This document shows positions 43,629-52,549 of a stretch of DNA of 64,000 bases, piece by piece (within the stretch, counting starts at the first letter, position 1; each line of letters begins with the position of its first letter). The stretch spans positions 1,535,345 through 1,599,344 of the forward strand of contig NZ_BDFO01000001.1 in NCBI RefSeq assembly GCF_001748245.1. The letters are read 5' to 3'. The translations under genes and the position numbers were made by a program. Source of the stretch: Oligoflexus tunisiensis. Lineage in GTDB: Bacteria; Bdellovibrionota_B; Oligoflexia; Oligoflexales; Oligoflexaceae. The notes under the pieces are model-generated. The model was given only the letters and a program-made list of their open reading frames with translations, did no database searches and was not told where the DNA came from.

Positions 43629-45212
43629 TTAACGATTTTGCACAGCCTGGTAGTAGAGTTTCTTCAGATCCGCATAGGCGGGACTGAAGACCATATTCCC
43701 AGCGCCCCACAGGAAGTCAGGGCGACTCGTCGACAGCCAGCTGCCGCCGATGATGTTGCCGTTGACATCGAGTTCGAGGCGATAACGGTAGAGCAGAGGT
43801 TTGTGATAGCGGCGATCCAGTTTGGTGCCATCACCAAAGGGCTGCCAGGACGGGTTCATTTCTGCTGTATAGTAGAAAGTGGTGGCCATTTCCACTTCCT
43901 TCACCGTGCCGGGCGCGGCATTCTCTGAAATATCCGCGCCGGTAAAGGTGGCCGCTTCCTTCGTCGTGTAAGCCGCCACCGCCTGATTCCAGACTTCGCG
44001 ATCGCGGGTGATGTCAGCCACAAAACTTTGTTTCTGAATGCCTACGATGTTGGTCAACACCAGGTGGAACGCTCCGGCGTTGGTGTCGCTGCAGCCTTTG
44101 GTCCGGAAAGCATCATGAATGCCCTCCAGTCGTTCCGCTGGCGTGAGGTTGCCGGTGCCAGCCAGCTCCAGAATTTTGGGAGCCTTGCTCACAGCATTAT
44201 TGAAGTCCTCGATGATACTGGCTTTCGCATATTTCCTCAGGCTGTCGCTAACCTCCTGGAAACGCTTCCGGGCGTACTCCCCCGAGTCAGCATAAGCCAG
44301 AATATAAGGAGCCAATCCTACCTTGACGGCCACATCAATGCTTTTCTCCTTGAACAGGAGATCAATGGCTTCTTCCACTTTCTCGTTATTGTTCGCTTCC
44401 AGCTGACCGAAGATCTCCCGGTCGAGGCGCGAGGCATTGGTCTGGCTGATGTCGCTGTTGCAACGGACGCCCATGAACGTGTTGAAGCGTGTCGTGCCAT
44501 CGTCGACGTCGATCATATGCGTGAGCAGAGCCTTGATATCGGACGCCCCGAAGTCCACCTTGATCTGATCCTTGCTCGTTACGCTGATGGCTGCCGGTTC
44601 CTTGAACATCACCGTGGCCGGAGCCCAGGCATGGCAGAGGCCAAACCAGGTTTCGATCGTCTTGTCGTCCTTATAGGACGGATGATCACGCAGAGTTTGC
44701 AGGATACCGGTCCGGGTTCGCTCGGATTTTACCGTCGCGTAGGTAAAGTCCCCGCGATAGATGTCATACTTTTCTGCTGGCGAAAGGCTGCGAATCGTGG
44801 CGGAACGCTCAGCCTCGGACATCGCCATGAGCTCTTCCTTGGTGTAGGGCTCATAGCCATAAACCTCGCTTCGTCTCTTTTGCAGGTCCGCGTTATCATC
44901 CAGTTGGCCGCGATAGAGTTGATCGCTGGATTGGGCCTCCATCCGGCTGAGTTCCCGGCTCTTCGGATCGTTCCAGCGATAGGTCACACCCCCTTGATAG
45001 GTCGGCCAGTAGTTGTCGCTCCAGGTCATGCGGCGCGGCACGCCGGTCTTGGGCAGCGACTCATAATGGGTTTCAAAGGTGTGCTGCTTGGCCATCATGG
45101 TCACAGGATTGTTGGCGTTATCCCATTCATCTTTTACGTTGGACGTTTGCGGGGCTTCGCATCCAGCCAGGAGGGCGATGAGAAGACCGGTTGCAATCTT
45201 ATGTTTCGACAT
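43629..45212 (-). CDS. lipoprotein transglutaminase, elicitor (Pep-13) type
   Basis: 527 aa. The ATG at 45212 (AGGAG upstream) gives a lipoprotein signal peptide ending LLAGC. The motif FGLCHAWAPA (Cys near residue 193) looks like the catalytic cysteine of the oomycete GP42-type transglutaminase family. A His (GAFHLVLTN, near 383) and an Asp (FVADITRD, near 400) follow in order, completing a C-H-D triad. The segment VWNQAVAAYTTKE (407-419) closely resembles the oomycete elicitor Pep-13 (VWNQPVRGFKVYE). Predicted to crosslink or deamidate glutamines at the cell surface. The LRR/Ig-like lipoprotein gene ends 5 bases upstream: an operon. Confidence 0.75.
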   Translation of the reverse strand: MSKHKIATGLLIALLAGCEAPQTSNVKDEWDNANNPVTMMAKQHTFETHYESLPKTGVPRRMTWSDNYWPTYQGGVTYRWNDPKSRELSRMEAQSSDQLYRGQLDDNADLQKRRSEVYGYEPYTKEELMAMSEAERSATIRSLSPAEKYDIYRGDFTYATVKSERTRTGILQTLRDHPSYKDDKTIETWFGLCHAWAPATVMFKEPAAISVTSKDQIKVDFGASDIKALLTHMIDVDDGTTRFNTFMGVRCNSDISQTNASRLDREIFGQLEANNNEKVEEAIDLLFKEKSIDVAVKVGLAPYILAYADSGEYARKRFQEVSDSLRKYAKASIIEDFNNAVSKAPKILELAGTGNLTPAERLEGIHDAFRTKGCSDTNAGAFHLVLTNIVGIQKQSFVADITRDREVWNQAVAAYTTKEAATFTGADISENAAPGTVKEVEMATTFYYTAEMNPSWQPFGDGTKLDRRYHKPLLYRYRLELDVNGNIIGGSWLSTSRPDFLWGAGNMVFSPAYADLKKLYYQAVQNR

Positions 45213-45217
45213 CGTGC

Positions 45218-47539
45218 TTACTCCTGAGTGCAAAGGTTAGCCAGTGGTTTATTGGTCACTTCACTCTTCTTGCAATCGATGCTTTCGGCATCGGCATAAA
45301 AGTGTTTCATGGCGTCGAGTTTATAGAGCGGGCTGAAGTCGGTGACCCTGGTGAAGTCAACGTCAAGACGCTCAAGAGTTTTGAGCCATGCCAAAGGACT
45401 CAGGTCCGTGAGTTCAGGGTTGTCGGTGAGAATCAGCTCACGCAGTCCCGTGAGGCGGGCCACAGGTTCCAGGTCGGTGAGATTCTCACTGGCCATCGAC
45501 AGGGTAAAGCCACGATTGCGGAAGATCGAAGCGCTATTCTTTTCCCGCAGAAGGCTATCGAGCATGGCGCAATCATTGCGGATGCTCAGGGCCACGCTCA
45601 TGGCATCAATGGTCTTTTGCGCCGCTGTATTGTTGCGATCTTCACAGATCTCACGGAAGGGACGATAGGGGGCAATGGTCACCTGCTCCCGGATGGTTTG
45701 TTTCTGGCCGTTGGTATCGACGACAAAGGTCAGAAAGCCCGCACAGAACTTTGTTTCAGGAGCCGCGCTGATGTCGGCCAGAACTTCAATCAGGCCGGCG
45801 CTTTCACGCGCACTCAGTTTGCAGGCTGCGGGAGTCAGTTCTGCCACCTGATGAGCTGCGACCGCAACGCCGCTCAGTTTCACATTGCTCGACAGACGGT
45901 ATTTCAGACTTGCGATGACATTGTCCGGGCGGGAAGCGTCCTGAAGCCTGTGCTCCCGATAATCGAGTGCCACAAAGCGTACCGGCACATTCAAGGCATG
46001 GACAGCTTTTTGTCCGGCAGCGGACGCGACCGAAACTTCAGCCTGGCAGGCGGCGGGAATTTCCTGATCGGAGGCCGGCTTCAGCTCGACATCGACCAGC
46101 CATTGCTCGCGGCTGAGATAAGGGCGGAAAACACAGGTGCTGTGTTGCGACTCGACGCGTGGAGCCTCCAGCGCCGGGCCTTCCAGCTTCAGCTGAACGG
46201 CGGCCACAACCCAGGGTTTTTCGGCAATCAGAACATCATCCTTGGAGGCGATCGTGACGAACTTCAATTCGTCTTCAATGTCCAGCCGGGTTTGAGCACT
46301 CAGGGTTTCACCGGCGTATTTTGCAGTGATGGTGACGCTGCCACCGGCATTCAAAACCTTGGCCGCATTGTTTTCGATGGCAACCTTTTGCGGATCGCTG
46401 GATTCCAAAACGAGTTTGGCGGGATCAACGTCAACCGGCTTGTCGCCGGCGAAACCGAGCACCTGCAGAGTGAGGGTGTCGCCATTTTTCAGAACATGGC
46501 TCTCGTTTTCAAAGGCGATCCGGGTGGGTTCCACGACCGTCCTGGCCAGCGTGATGGTTTGCGTGAAGTCGCGGAACTGGGCCTTGACCACAGCATCTTC
46601 CACCAGATCTGCGGACAGAGCGATGGCGCCATCGGCGACGGTAATCTTGCCTTGATCATCGGAGCCAGCCTCGATAGTCCAGGTGACATCCTGGAAGGTC
46701 AAAGCTCCCTTGTATTCCGTTTCATCGACCGCTTCAGCGGTGACCGGACGGCTTTCACCGGCCTTGATGGCCAGGGCCTGAGGGTTGACCGTAAAGGCTT
46801 TCACCGCAGCCACGCGGCATTCTGTGATGGAATCCTCGGGCTTGAAAATGAACTGGCCGTCCGCACAGTGAGCGGTCGCCTGGTAGGATTCGCAGACGGA
46901 TTGAAAGTTGACCAGTGCGGCTTTGAATCGCGGAAACTCCTTCGTGGCACCGTGGGGCGTATCCCCCTCGCAGCTGCGGCCAGCATCAGGCGTTGCCGCT
47001 GTGGCCGTGATTTTGATTTCAGCCGCAACATCCTTGACCACGGCTTTGATCATCACATCCGTGGCACTCCCTAGAGCTGTCACATGGCCATCGGCACTGA
47101 CGGTGACCTGATCGCTCGATGACGTCCAGGTGGCTTCATTGTTATCGATGACAAAGGCCTGTCCATTCTGGTCCACACCCTCCAGCGTCAGGAGCAAGGG
47201 CGCACCATTTACGTTGACCGTCATCGTTTCCGCTTTGATCGTGAGTTTCTGCAGCAAGGTTTCCTCACAAGCGGGGAAGGCTTCCTCCTGAACCAGCAGT
47301 TGACCGTTCGTGCAGGTGCCGTTCACCTGAAGGGCAAGGCTGGCGCAGGTTTCATTCCAGGCCGCACGCTCCTTCCGGTACCAGGTCAAGGATGCCGATG
47401 CGCCTTCAGCAAGGCCCTGGCAGACCTGGCCTTCAGACGTCGTTGGATTCGTGTCCTTGTCTTTGTCTGAATCTTTTTTACTACAGTTGATCAGAAGGGA
47501 AACCAGTACAAAGGCATGGGGAAGCCTTTTCAACACCAT
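45218..47539 (-). CDS. lipoprotein with Ig-like (BIG2-type) domains and C-terminal leucine-rich repeats
   Basis: 773 aa. The ATG at 47539 (GGAGAG 5 bases upstream) opens a signal peptide ending in LLINC, a lipobox. Several beta-sandwich Ig-like segments follow (about 100-400), with a repeated cysteine module seen twice (CASLALQVNGTCTNGQ and CESYQATAHCADGQ). The C-terminus (about 690-770) holds internalin-like leucine-rich repeats (LTDLEPVARLTGLRELILTDN). An adhesion or binding role on the cell surface is likely. First gene of a two-gene operon with the transglutaminase. Confidence 0.8.
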   Translation of the reverse strand: MVLKRLPHAFVLVSLLINCSKKDSDKDKDTNPTTSEGQVCQGLAEGASASLTWYRKERAAWNETCASLALQVNGTCTNGQLLVQEEAFPACEETLLQKLTIKAETMTVNVNGAPLLLTLEGVDQNGQAFVIDNNEATWTSSSDQVTVSADGHVTALGSATDVMIKAVVKDVAAEIKITATAATPDAGRSCEGDTPHGATKEFPRFKAALVNFQSVCESYQATAHCADGQFIFKPEDSITECRVAAVKAFTVNPQALAIKAGESRPVTAEAVDETEYKGALTFQDVTWTIEAGSDDQGKITVADGAIALSADLVEDAVVKAQFRDFTQTITLARTVVEPTRIAFENESHVLKNGDTLTLQVLGFAGDKPVDVDPAKLVLESSDPQKVAIENNAAKVLNAGGSVTITAKYAGETLSAQTRLDIEDELKFVTIASKDDVLIAEKPWVVAAVQLKLEGPALEAPRVESQHSTCVFRPYLSREQWLVDVELKPASDQEIPAACQAEVSVASAAGQKAVHALNVPVRFVALDYREHRLQDASRPDNVIASLKYRLSSNVKLSGVAVAAHQVAELTPAACKLSARESAGLIEVLADISAAPETKFCAGFLTFVVDTNGQKQTIREQVTIAPYRPFREICEDRNNTAAQKTIDAMSVALSIRNDCAMLDSLLREKNSASIFRNRGFTLSMASENLTDLEPVARLTGLRELILTDNPELTDLSPLAWLKTLERLDVDFTRVTDFSPLYKLDAMKHFYADAESIDCKKSEVTNKPLANLCTQE

Positions 47540-48046
47540 CGAAGCTCTCCAAAGAATGTAAAAAGTCATCAAATGTGACGGCCATCACGGACCTCAATCT
47601 TGATCCTGCTCGTCGTTCACACCGAAGAAACACCAAAAAACAAGAGTTATTGCGTTTAATGAATCTCGTGCGAGCGTAACGCGACGATAGGGCTCAACCG
47701 ATCTCAAGTCCGCAGCAGTCGGACTCTTGGGAGCAAGGGCTGTGCCACTGACCGAACGAAGAGGTTTTGTCATTGGCGTGAATGCGTTCCCTTCCCAAGA
47801 GCAAAAACGTAAGCGGAGAAAATCACGATAGCGGTGAAGATGGCAAGAGATACCGGAATCAGTCGCCGGATGCAGACGGCACGCACGACTCCATCGTGGC
47901 CCTGCAAGCCTGTTTTGTCGCAGCAGAGCCCGGTCGGGTATTTCCTTCGGAGGCGCATTTGTGAAGGCACAATAAACTTTTGGAATGGATCATGCAGTTT
48001 TGTTCATGTCCTGATGTTGCGGCTCACCTGCGTGAAAGGACCCCCT
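47540..48046. other. 507-base intergenic region
   Basis: Divergent spacer between the LRR lipoprotein gene and the hydrolase gene. It contains a hairpin AGTCCG-N7-CGGACT (47707-47725) not followed by a T-run. A minus-strand ORF of 66 codons (47770-47970) includes a hydrophobic stretch resembling one membrane helix, but it lacks a ribosome binding site, so I leave it uncalled. No other structure seen. Confidence 0.45.
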
Positions 48047-48772
48047 GTGAAACGTCTTATGATCAGTGGTTTTGGCTGTCCGAAAGAGCCTTGGATTTCC
48101 TTTCTGGGTCCCGGGACAACGGTTCTGACTCTGCATGAGGTTTTGGAAGCCACGCGGACTTCCGACATGAGTACGTGGGGTCATTTCGTGGCCGAGGAAA
48201 TCCGCCGGCTGCGACCCGCTTCTATCATCGCTCATGATTTTGGTGGAGTGATGGCGCTCAAGGCGCTTTTGGAATTGCAGGAGAGGAAGATCCGGGTTCA
48301 CGCCCGTCTGACTCTTCTGAATACGGCATTCCGTGATTTCGATGTTCTGAAGAACCCGCATCCGTTTCTGATACAGATCGCACCCTGGAGTCTCACATCC
48401 TCCATGATCAAACTTTCTGGTGGCACCGTCGATCCCCAGCTGGAACCCTGGTACAACATGATCCGCAAGGTTTATCGCCAGGTAATCGTGGCCAGTCTTG
48501 CCCGCAAGGTTCAGCGGAAGCTTTATTCCCGGGAAAAAGCCCGCCTCGGTTCGCTGGATATTGATGTCGGCATCCCGATGCAAATCATTGCTTCAACCAA
48601 CGACCCTTATACCAGCCTCGACTGTCTGAGGAGCATTCAGGAGGATTTTCTGGTCCCTGATCTCTACACGCTTGAGTATGGACACTTCCCTTACTCGTCG
48701 GCGAACTGCGAGCTCGTGCGGGAATTGATTGAACATTTCGAGGCCAGTCCAAGAGCCCTTCATGCCAGGTAG
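48047..48772 (+). CDS. alpha/beta hydrolase fold protein, Asp-nucleophile type
   Basis: 241 aa from a GTG at 48047, 6 bases after AAAGGA; an ATG 11 codons upstream is possible. The nucleophile elbow reads IIAHDFGGVMAL (about 60-71). An Asp in place of Ser resembles haloalkane dehalogenases and epoxide hydrolases, which have HDWGG. A C-terminal catalytic His lies in LEYGHFPYSS (about 213-222), with the acid residue not certain. The protein is shorter than typical dehalogenases (about 290-300) and the cap seems reduced, so substrate and activity are open. Confidence 0.65.
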   Translation: MKRLMISGFGCPKEPWISFLGPGTTVLTLHEVLEATRTSDMSTWGHFVAEEIRRLRPASIIAHDFGGVMALKALLELQERKIRVHARLTLLNTAFRDFDVLKNPHPFLIQIAPWSLTSSMIKLSGGTVDPQLEPWYNMIRKVYRQVIVASLARKVQRKLYSREKARLGSLDIDVGIPMQIIASTNDPYTSLDCLRSIQEDFLVPDLYTLEYGHFPYSSANCELVRELIEHFEASPRALHAR

Positions 48773-48896
48773 GAAACCTTTCCTCGGTCAGCCGAGTGCC
48801 GCATGGCCTCCATCCGCGGTTCCTTCGGAAAGGACGCGGGTTCGGCCTGCGGTCCTGTGATAACTGTCTGGAGCCGCGGGAACACCGGCTCGGCAT

Positions 48897-49445
48897 TCAG
48901 GGGGCTCCCGCACCGGAAAAGGAAGCCGCATCGTCCCTGGGTGTCTGGGACGCGCCTTCCACTTTCAGACGATTTTCAACGTTTTTCACCCCACGAATAT
49001 CGAGGATGATATCCTCGGCCCGACTTTTTTCGATGCGTCCGGCGACAGTGCCCGTGAGTGTGACCTCACCATCCTGCACGTGAACCTCCACATCAGAGGC
49101 ATCGATCACCGGATCCTGAGTCAGTCGTTCACAAACATCCTCCTTGATGCTGTCATCGGAACGACGATAACCTTTGGGGCCGAGCCCGGCATTACCCTTG
49201 GGTCCCCAGCGATGACTGCGCTTTTCCTCCTGCGGTGTGGTCCTGGGTTCACCGCCTTCCCAGCCTTCGGCGCCTGCCACATCGCTGGCGCGCAGGAAGT
49301 CGATCGAACGTCGCTGCTCATTGTTTGAATCAGCGTCCGGGCTCATGCTGTCCCCATCGGACCCCATTCCACCCAGTCCGCGTTCCTCCATCATGTCTGC
49401 TTCTTTTTCAGTCTTTTGATTGTGTTTGTCCTGTTGTTCCGACAT
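48897..49445 (-). CDS. BON-domain protein
   Basis: 182 aa, with AAGGAGG before the ATG at 49445. A long hydrophilic, low-complexity N-terminus (about 1-95) is rich in Glu, Asp, Gly and Arg. A BON domain (about 100-165: SIKEDVCERLTQDP, VEVHVQDGEVTLTGTV, IRGVKNVENRL) follows, then a short flexible tail. BON domains bind phospholipid or occur in osmotic stress proteins (OsmY type). No signal peptide is visible, so it may be cytoplasmic. It is convergent with the hydrolase gene. Confidence 0.85.
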   Translation of the reverse strand: MSEQQDKHNQKTEKEADMMEERGLGGMGSDGDSMSPDADSNNEQRRSIDFLRASDVAGAEGWEGGEPRTTPQEEKRSHRWGPKGNAGLGPKGYRRSDDSIKEDVCERLTQDPVIDASDVEVHVQDGEVTLTGTVAGRIEKSRAEDIILDIRGVKNVENRLKVEGASQTPRDDAASFSGAGAP

Positions 49446-49604
49446 GGGCCGCCTCCTTGCCATCATTGCTCTTTCTCAAGGAAGCAAGACTCGTGCGCGG
49501 ATTCAGGAACCCTGGCAGTGTCCTGCTCTGGCCCTGGTGTGGTTCGTGCAACGGCGCCTGGACCCTTGATGCTGTCACCCGCGTCCGGATCCAGGAAAAT
49601 ACCT

Positions 49605-50852
49605 ATGAAAACCATCGCCATTCGAACCCGTGAGCATCTTCTGAATACTCTGGCCGAGGCCGCAGAGTTGGAGCACAATCTGATGTGCCTTTATCTCTAC
49701 GCGGTCTTCACCTTGAAGGAGTCGCAGGACGAAGGCTTAAATCGGGCGGAATGGGACGCGGTGGGACGCTGGCGACGCACCATGCTGGATGTCTGCGTTC
49801 AGGAGATGGCGCATCTGGCTCTGGTCTCGAACCTCACCACCGCGGTCGGTGGCACCGCTCATTTCTTCCGCAGTGATTTTCCGATGAAGCCCGGGTATTT
49901 TCCCGCCGATTTCGTGATGGAGCTGGCACCGTTTGATCTCGATACGCTGCAGCACTTTATTTTTCTGGAGCGGCCGGAGGATCTGCCGGTGGAGGATGCT
50001 GCCACCGCGCAGGACAAGGATGACTATCGCCGCGATGCGCCGCGGGGCCGCCTCATGACCCATGTCGGCGACTATCAAACCGTGGGGCAGCTCTATGAGG
50101 CCGTGGAGGATGGGCTTCATTATCTGAGCGAAAAAATAGGTGAGAAGGCTCTCTTTTGCGGGCCGGCGTCCCTGCAATTGTCACCGGCGGATGTCGAGCT
50201 GGAGGGTTTGACTTTGATCACCGATTCGGCAGCGGCTGTGCAGGCATTACGATCCATTGTGGAACAGGGTGAAGGTGGCAAAGGGCAGGAGGGTTCGCAT
50301 TTCGCTTCCTTCTGTCACATCAAGGAGGAATACCTGACCCTGCTCGACGCCAATCCTCATTTTCAACCCGCCCGGCCCAGCGCCCGGAATCCTGTCATGC
50401 GCCGTCCGGCGGAAGATGATGGGCGAATCTGGGTGCAGGCGCAACCCGCCGCCCGGTTTATGGATCTCGCCAATGCCCTCTATGGCTTGATGCTGCGTTT
50501 TCTTGTGCAGGTCTATTCGATGGAAAGCCGTCCCGCGGCGCAAAAGAAAATTCTGCTCAACGCCGCCTTCACCCTCATGCATGCTCTGTCCGCCACCGCC
50601 CGTCATCTGACGAAGCTGCCGGCGCATCCTGAGCATCCCGGTGTGAATGCCGGCCTCAGCTTTGCTCTCAATCGGCATTTTACGCCTTTTGAAGTCGGAA
50701 ACGAAAAGATGCTGCTCAGTGAACGGGTGAGCGAGGTCATGGCCGCGATGGATGCTGTGATCGAAGGGGAAGGGATCTCCGCACTGCAGAAGGTGCGGGA
50801 GTCCCTGGAATCGATTCACGTGTCCCTCAACCAGTTGCCCGAGGATCAGTAG
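49605..50852 (+). CDS. ferritin-like protein, VioB/iminophenyl-pyruvate dimer synthase-type domain
   Basis: 415 aa from the ATG at 49605. Ferritin-like diiron ligand patterns are visible: EAAELEHNLMCLYLYA (about 13-28), CVQEMAHLALVSNL (about 61-74) and FCHIKEEYLTLLD (about 230-242). The N-terminal half matches the domain found in VioB, RebD-type proteins and related enzymes. Violacein-like partners are absent here, so the substrate is unknown. Its last 7 bases overlap the convergent dioxygenase gene. Confidence 0.78.
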   Translation: MKTIAIRTREHLLNTLAEAAELEHNLMCLYLYAVFTLKESQDEGLNRAEWDAVGRWRRTMLDVCVQEMAHLALVSNLTTAVGGTAHFFRSDFPMKPGYFPADFVMELAPFDLDTLQHFIFLERPEDLPVEDAATAQDKDDYRRDAPRGRLMTHVGDYQTVGQLYEAVEDGLHYLSEKIGEKALFCGPASLQLSPADVELEGLTLITDSAAAVQALRSIVEQGEGGKGQEGSHFASFCHIKEEYLTLLDANPHFQPARPSARNPVMRRPAEDDGRIWVQAQPAARFMDLANALYGLMLRFLVQVYSMESRPAAQKKILLNAAFTLMHALSATARHLTKLPAHPEHPGVNAGLSFALNRHFTPFEVGNEKMLLSERVSEVMAAMDAVIEGEGISALQKVRESLESIHVSLNQLPEDQ

Positions 50853-51649
50853 GAATAGGTATCGTAGGTCTCATGCTTTGTGGGGGGAGAGGCAGCATCC
50901 ACGATCGGATTATAACGCAGCATGCGCCGCGCCCGATGCGAAAGTTCGCCAACCATGCTGCGCGGAATGTCGATGGAGACCTCCGGCCTCAGCAGCCATT
51001 TCCGGCTGTAACCGATCACCACCATCGGCCTTGGAATCGGGGTCTGATTCGGTGTGCCGCGATGCAAAGCCCTCACGTCGCGGACCATGACGTCGCCAAG
51101 TTTCATGGGCACAGGTTCGAGTTTGACCTCCCCTTTTTCCGTGCGTTCCATGCGCTCCGCTTTGGTCCAAAGATGGGTTCCTGCTGCGATCTCAAACGGC
51201 CCGTTCTCGCGGGTCACCTCCACCAGGGGGAAGTTAATGGCCAGCTGGAACGGGGGCGTCTCGATGCCAAACTCGGGAAAGAGCGGCGGCGCATCGCGGT
51301 GAACGTCCTGATAGTCCGAGCCCAAAAGAGGCGTATCCGTTGCCAGCTGACACATGACAAAGTCCTCGCCCACCAGTCCTTCCACAATACTGAGGATGTC
51401 GTCGTCTTCAAAAATCGTGGGATCGGCAAAGGGCTGCTCAAAAGGCAGCGTTACGTAATAGCGAGCGGGACCACGGCCCACGGTACTGCCGCCGGAATCA
51501 ATGTAAGCGCGCAGGAGGGGCATGAATTGCTCGTTCCAGTGCTGCATCACCGCGGGTGAGAAATGCTGTTCGAGGACGCAGTAACCATCCTTCAGAACTT
51601 TTTGGGTCAAGGAGCTGAGTTCCTGAGGGGTGTATCTATGATTTGGCAT
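50846..51649 (-). CDS. phytanoyl-CoA dioxygenase family protein
   Basis: 267 aa. The double-stranded beta-helix iron site is visible as DVHRDAPP (about 114-121, the HxD pair) and ALHRGTPNQ (about 193-201, distal His), with NGPFEIAAGTHLW between, typical of PhyH. Such Fe(II)/2-oxoglutarate enzymes hydroxylate small molecules. Converges on the ferritin-like gene, sharing 7 bases. Confidence 0.85.
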   Translation of the reverse strand: MPNHRYTPQELSSLTQKVLKDGYCVLEQHFSPAVMQHWNEQFMPLLRAYIDSGGSTVGRGPARYYVTLPFEQPFADPTIFEDDDILSIVEGLVGEDFVMCQLATDTPLLGSDYQDVHRDAPPLFPEFGIETPPFQLAINFPLVEVTRENGPFEIAAGTHLWTKAERMERTEKGEVKLEPVPMKLGDVMVRDVRALHRGTPNQTPIPRPMVVIGYSRKWLLRPEVSIDIPRSMVGELSHRARRMLRYNPIVDAASPPTKHETYDTYSY

Positions 51650-51724
51650 AGGGTATTCCTGCTGATGTGTTCGTCCAGGACGCCGGAGCGTCTGGGCAAT
51701 TCATAGCAGATTCTCAGCGGAAGC

Positions 51725-52549
51725 TCAGCGCAAAAACTCAATCAGCTGCTGACGATAAGGACTGTCCGGATCTCCCAAGGCTCGCGTATGACCTTCGCTT
51801 GTGACATCCACCCATTCCTTCGGCGCGACCGCTTTTTCGTAGAGTTCACGGCCCAGTTCATAGGGCACAACGGGATCATTCAGGTTATGAAAGAAGAGCA
51901 TCTTCATGGGCAGGCGCTCAATACTGTCGATCGGGTTCCAGTCATCCGAGATCAAAAAGGAGAGGGGATACTGCAAGGGCCAGGTGAGAAACGAGGCGCC
52001 GAGCTTTTGCCGCGCGATCTTTCGATAGGACGAAAAACTGCTATCGATCACGAGACCCTTGACCTGATCCGTGGGACAGCTGCCGAGCGCGCTGATCGCC
52101 ACCGCCCCGCCGATGCTTTGGCCAATGACATAAAGCTCATAATCCTTGAGCACCGGATGCTGCTCCACCCAGCGAAAGACCGCGCAACCATCCTTGACCA
52201 GGCCCTCGCGGGTCGGCGGCACCGTGGTGGACCGTCCATAACCCCGATAATCGAAAGTCAGAACATCAAAGCCTTCCTGCGTGAGCCAGGCGGTGAACAT
52301 GAAATGCGAGCTCATGTTCTCGGCATTGCCGTGGAAATGCACGATCAGTTTTTTATAGCCCAGCTGTGTCAGGGGTTTGAACCACCAGGCGGCGAGGATG
52401 ATCTCACTGCCTTCGGGGATGCGCTCATCACTGTACTGGAAACCCAGCTTTTTCGGGTCATAAAGGTCCTGCTGCACCGGATAGTAAAAGAGGCTGTTGC
52501 AGGCGCCAACCCAGGGTGTAAGCAGCATGATGAGCACCCCCTTGTTCAT
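51725..52549 (-). CDS. lipoprotein alpha/beta hydrolase (BEM46/YfhR-like)
   Basis: 274 aa. The signal peptide ends in WVGAC (lipobox, about 13-17). Oxyanion loop HFHGNAEN (about 70-77), nucleophile elbow VIGQSIGGA (about 141-149) with Ser, Asp in NDPVVP (about 219-224) and a catalytic His in SEGHTRALG (about 248-256). Overlaps the HDOD gene by one base on the same strand (TGATG), so they are probably translated together. Confidence 0.82.
   Translation of the reverse strand: MNKGVLIMLLTPWVGACNSLFYYPVQQDLYDPKKLGFQYSDERIPEGSEIILAAWWFKPLTQLGYKKLIVHFHGNAENMSSHFMFTAWLTQEGFDVLTFDYRGYGRSTTVPPTREGLVKDGCAVFRWVEQHPVLKDYELYVIGQSIGGAVAISALGSCPTDQVKGLVIDSSFSSYRKIARQKLGASFLTWPLQYPLSFLISDDWNPIDSIERLPMKMLFFHNLNDPVVPYELGRELYEKAVAPKEWVDVTSEGHTRALGDPDSPYRQQLIEFLR

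Noticed and set aside
47770..47970. Minus-strand ORF with one hydrophobic helix
   Set aside because: No ribosome binding site, GTG start in a spacer, low support for translation.
48585..48896. Minus-strand ORF of 103 codons before the BON gene
   Set aside because: Mostly antisense to the hydrolase gene, with Arg/Pro/Ser-rich composition typical of a shadow frame.
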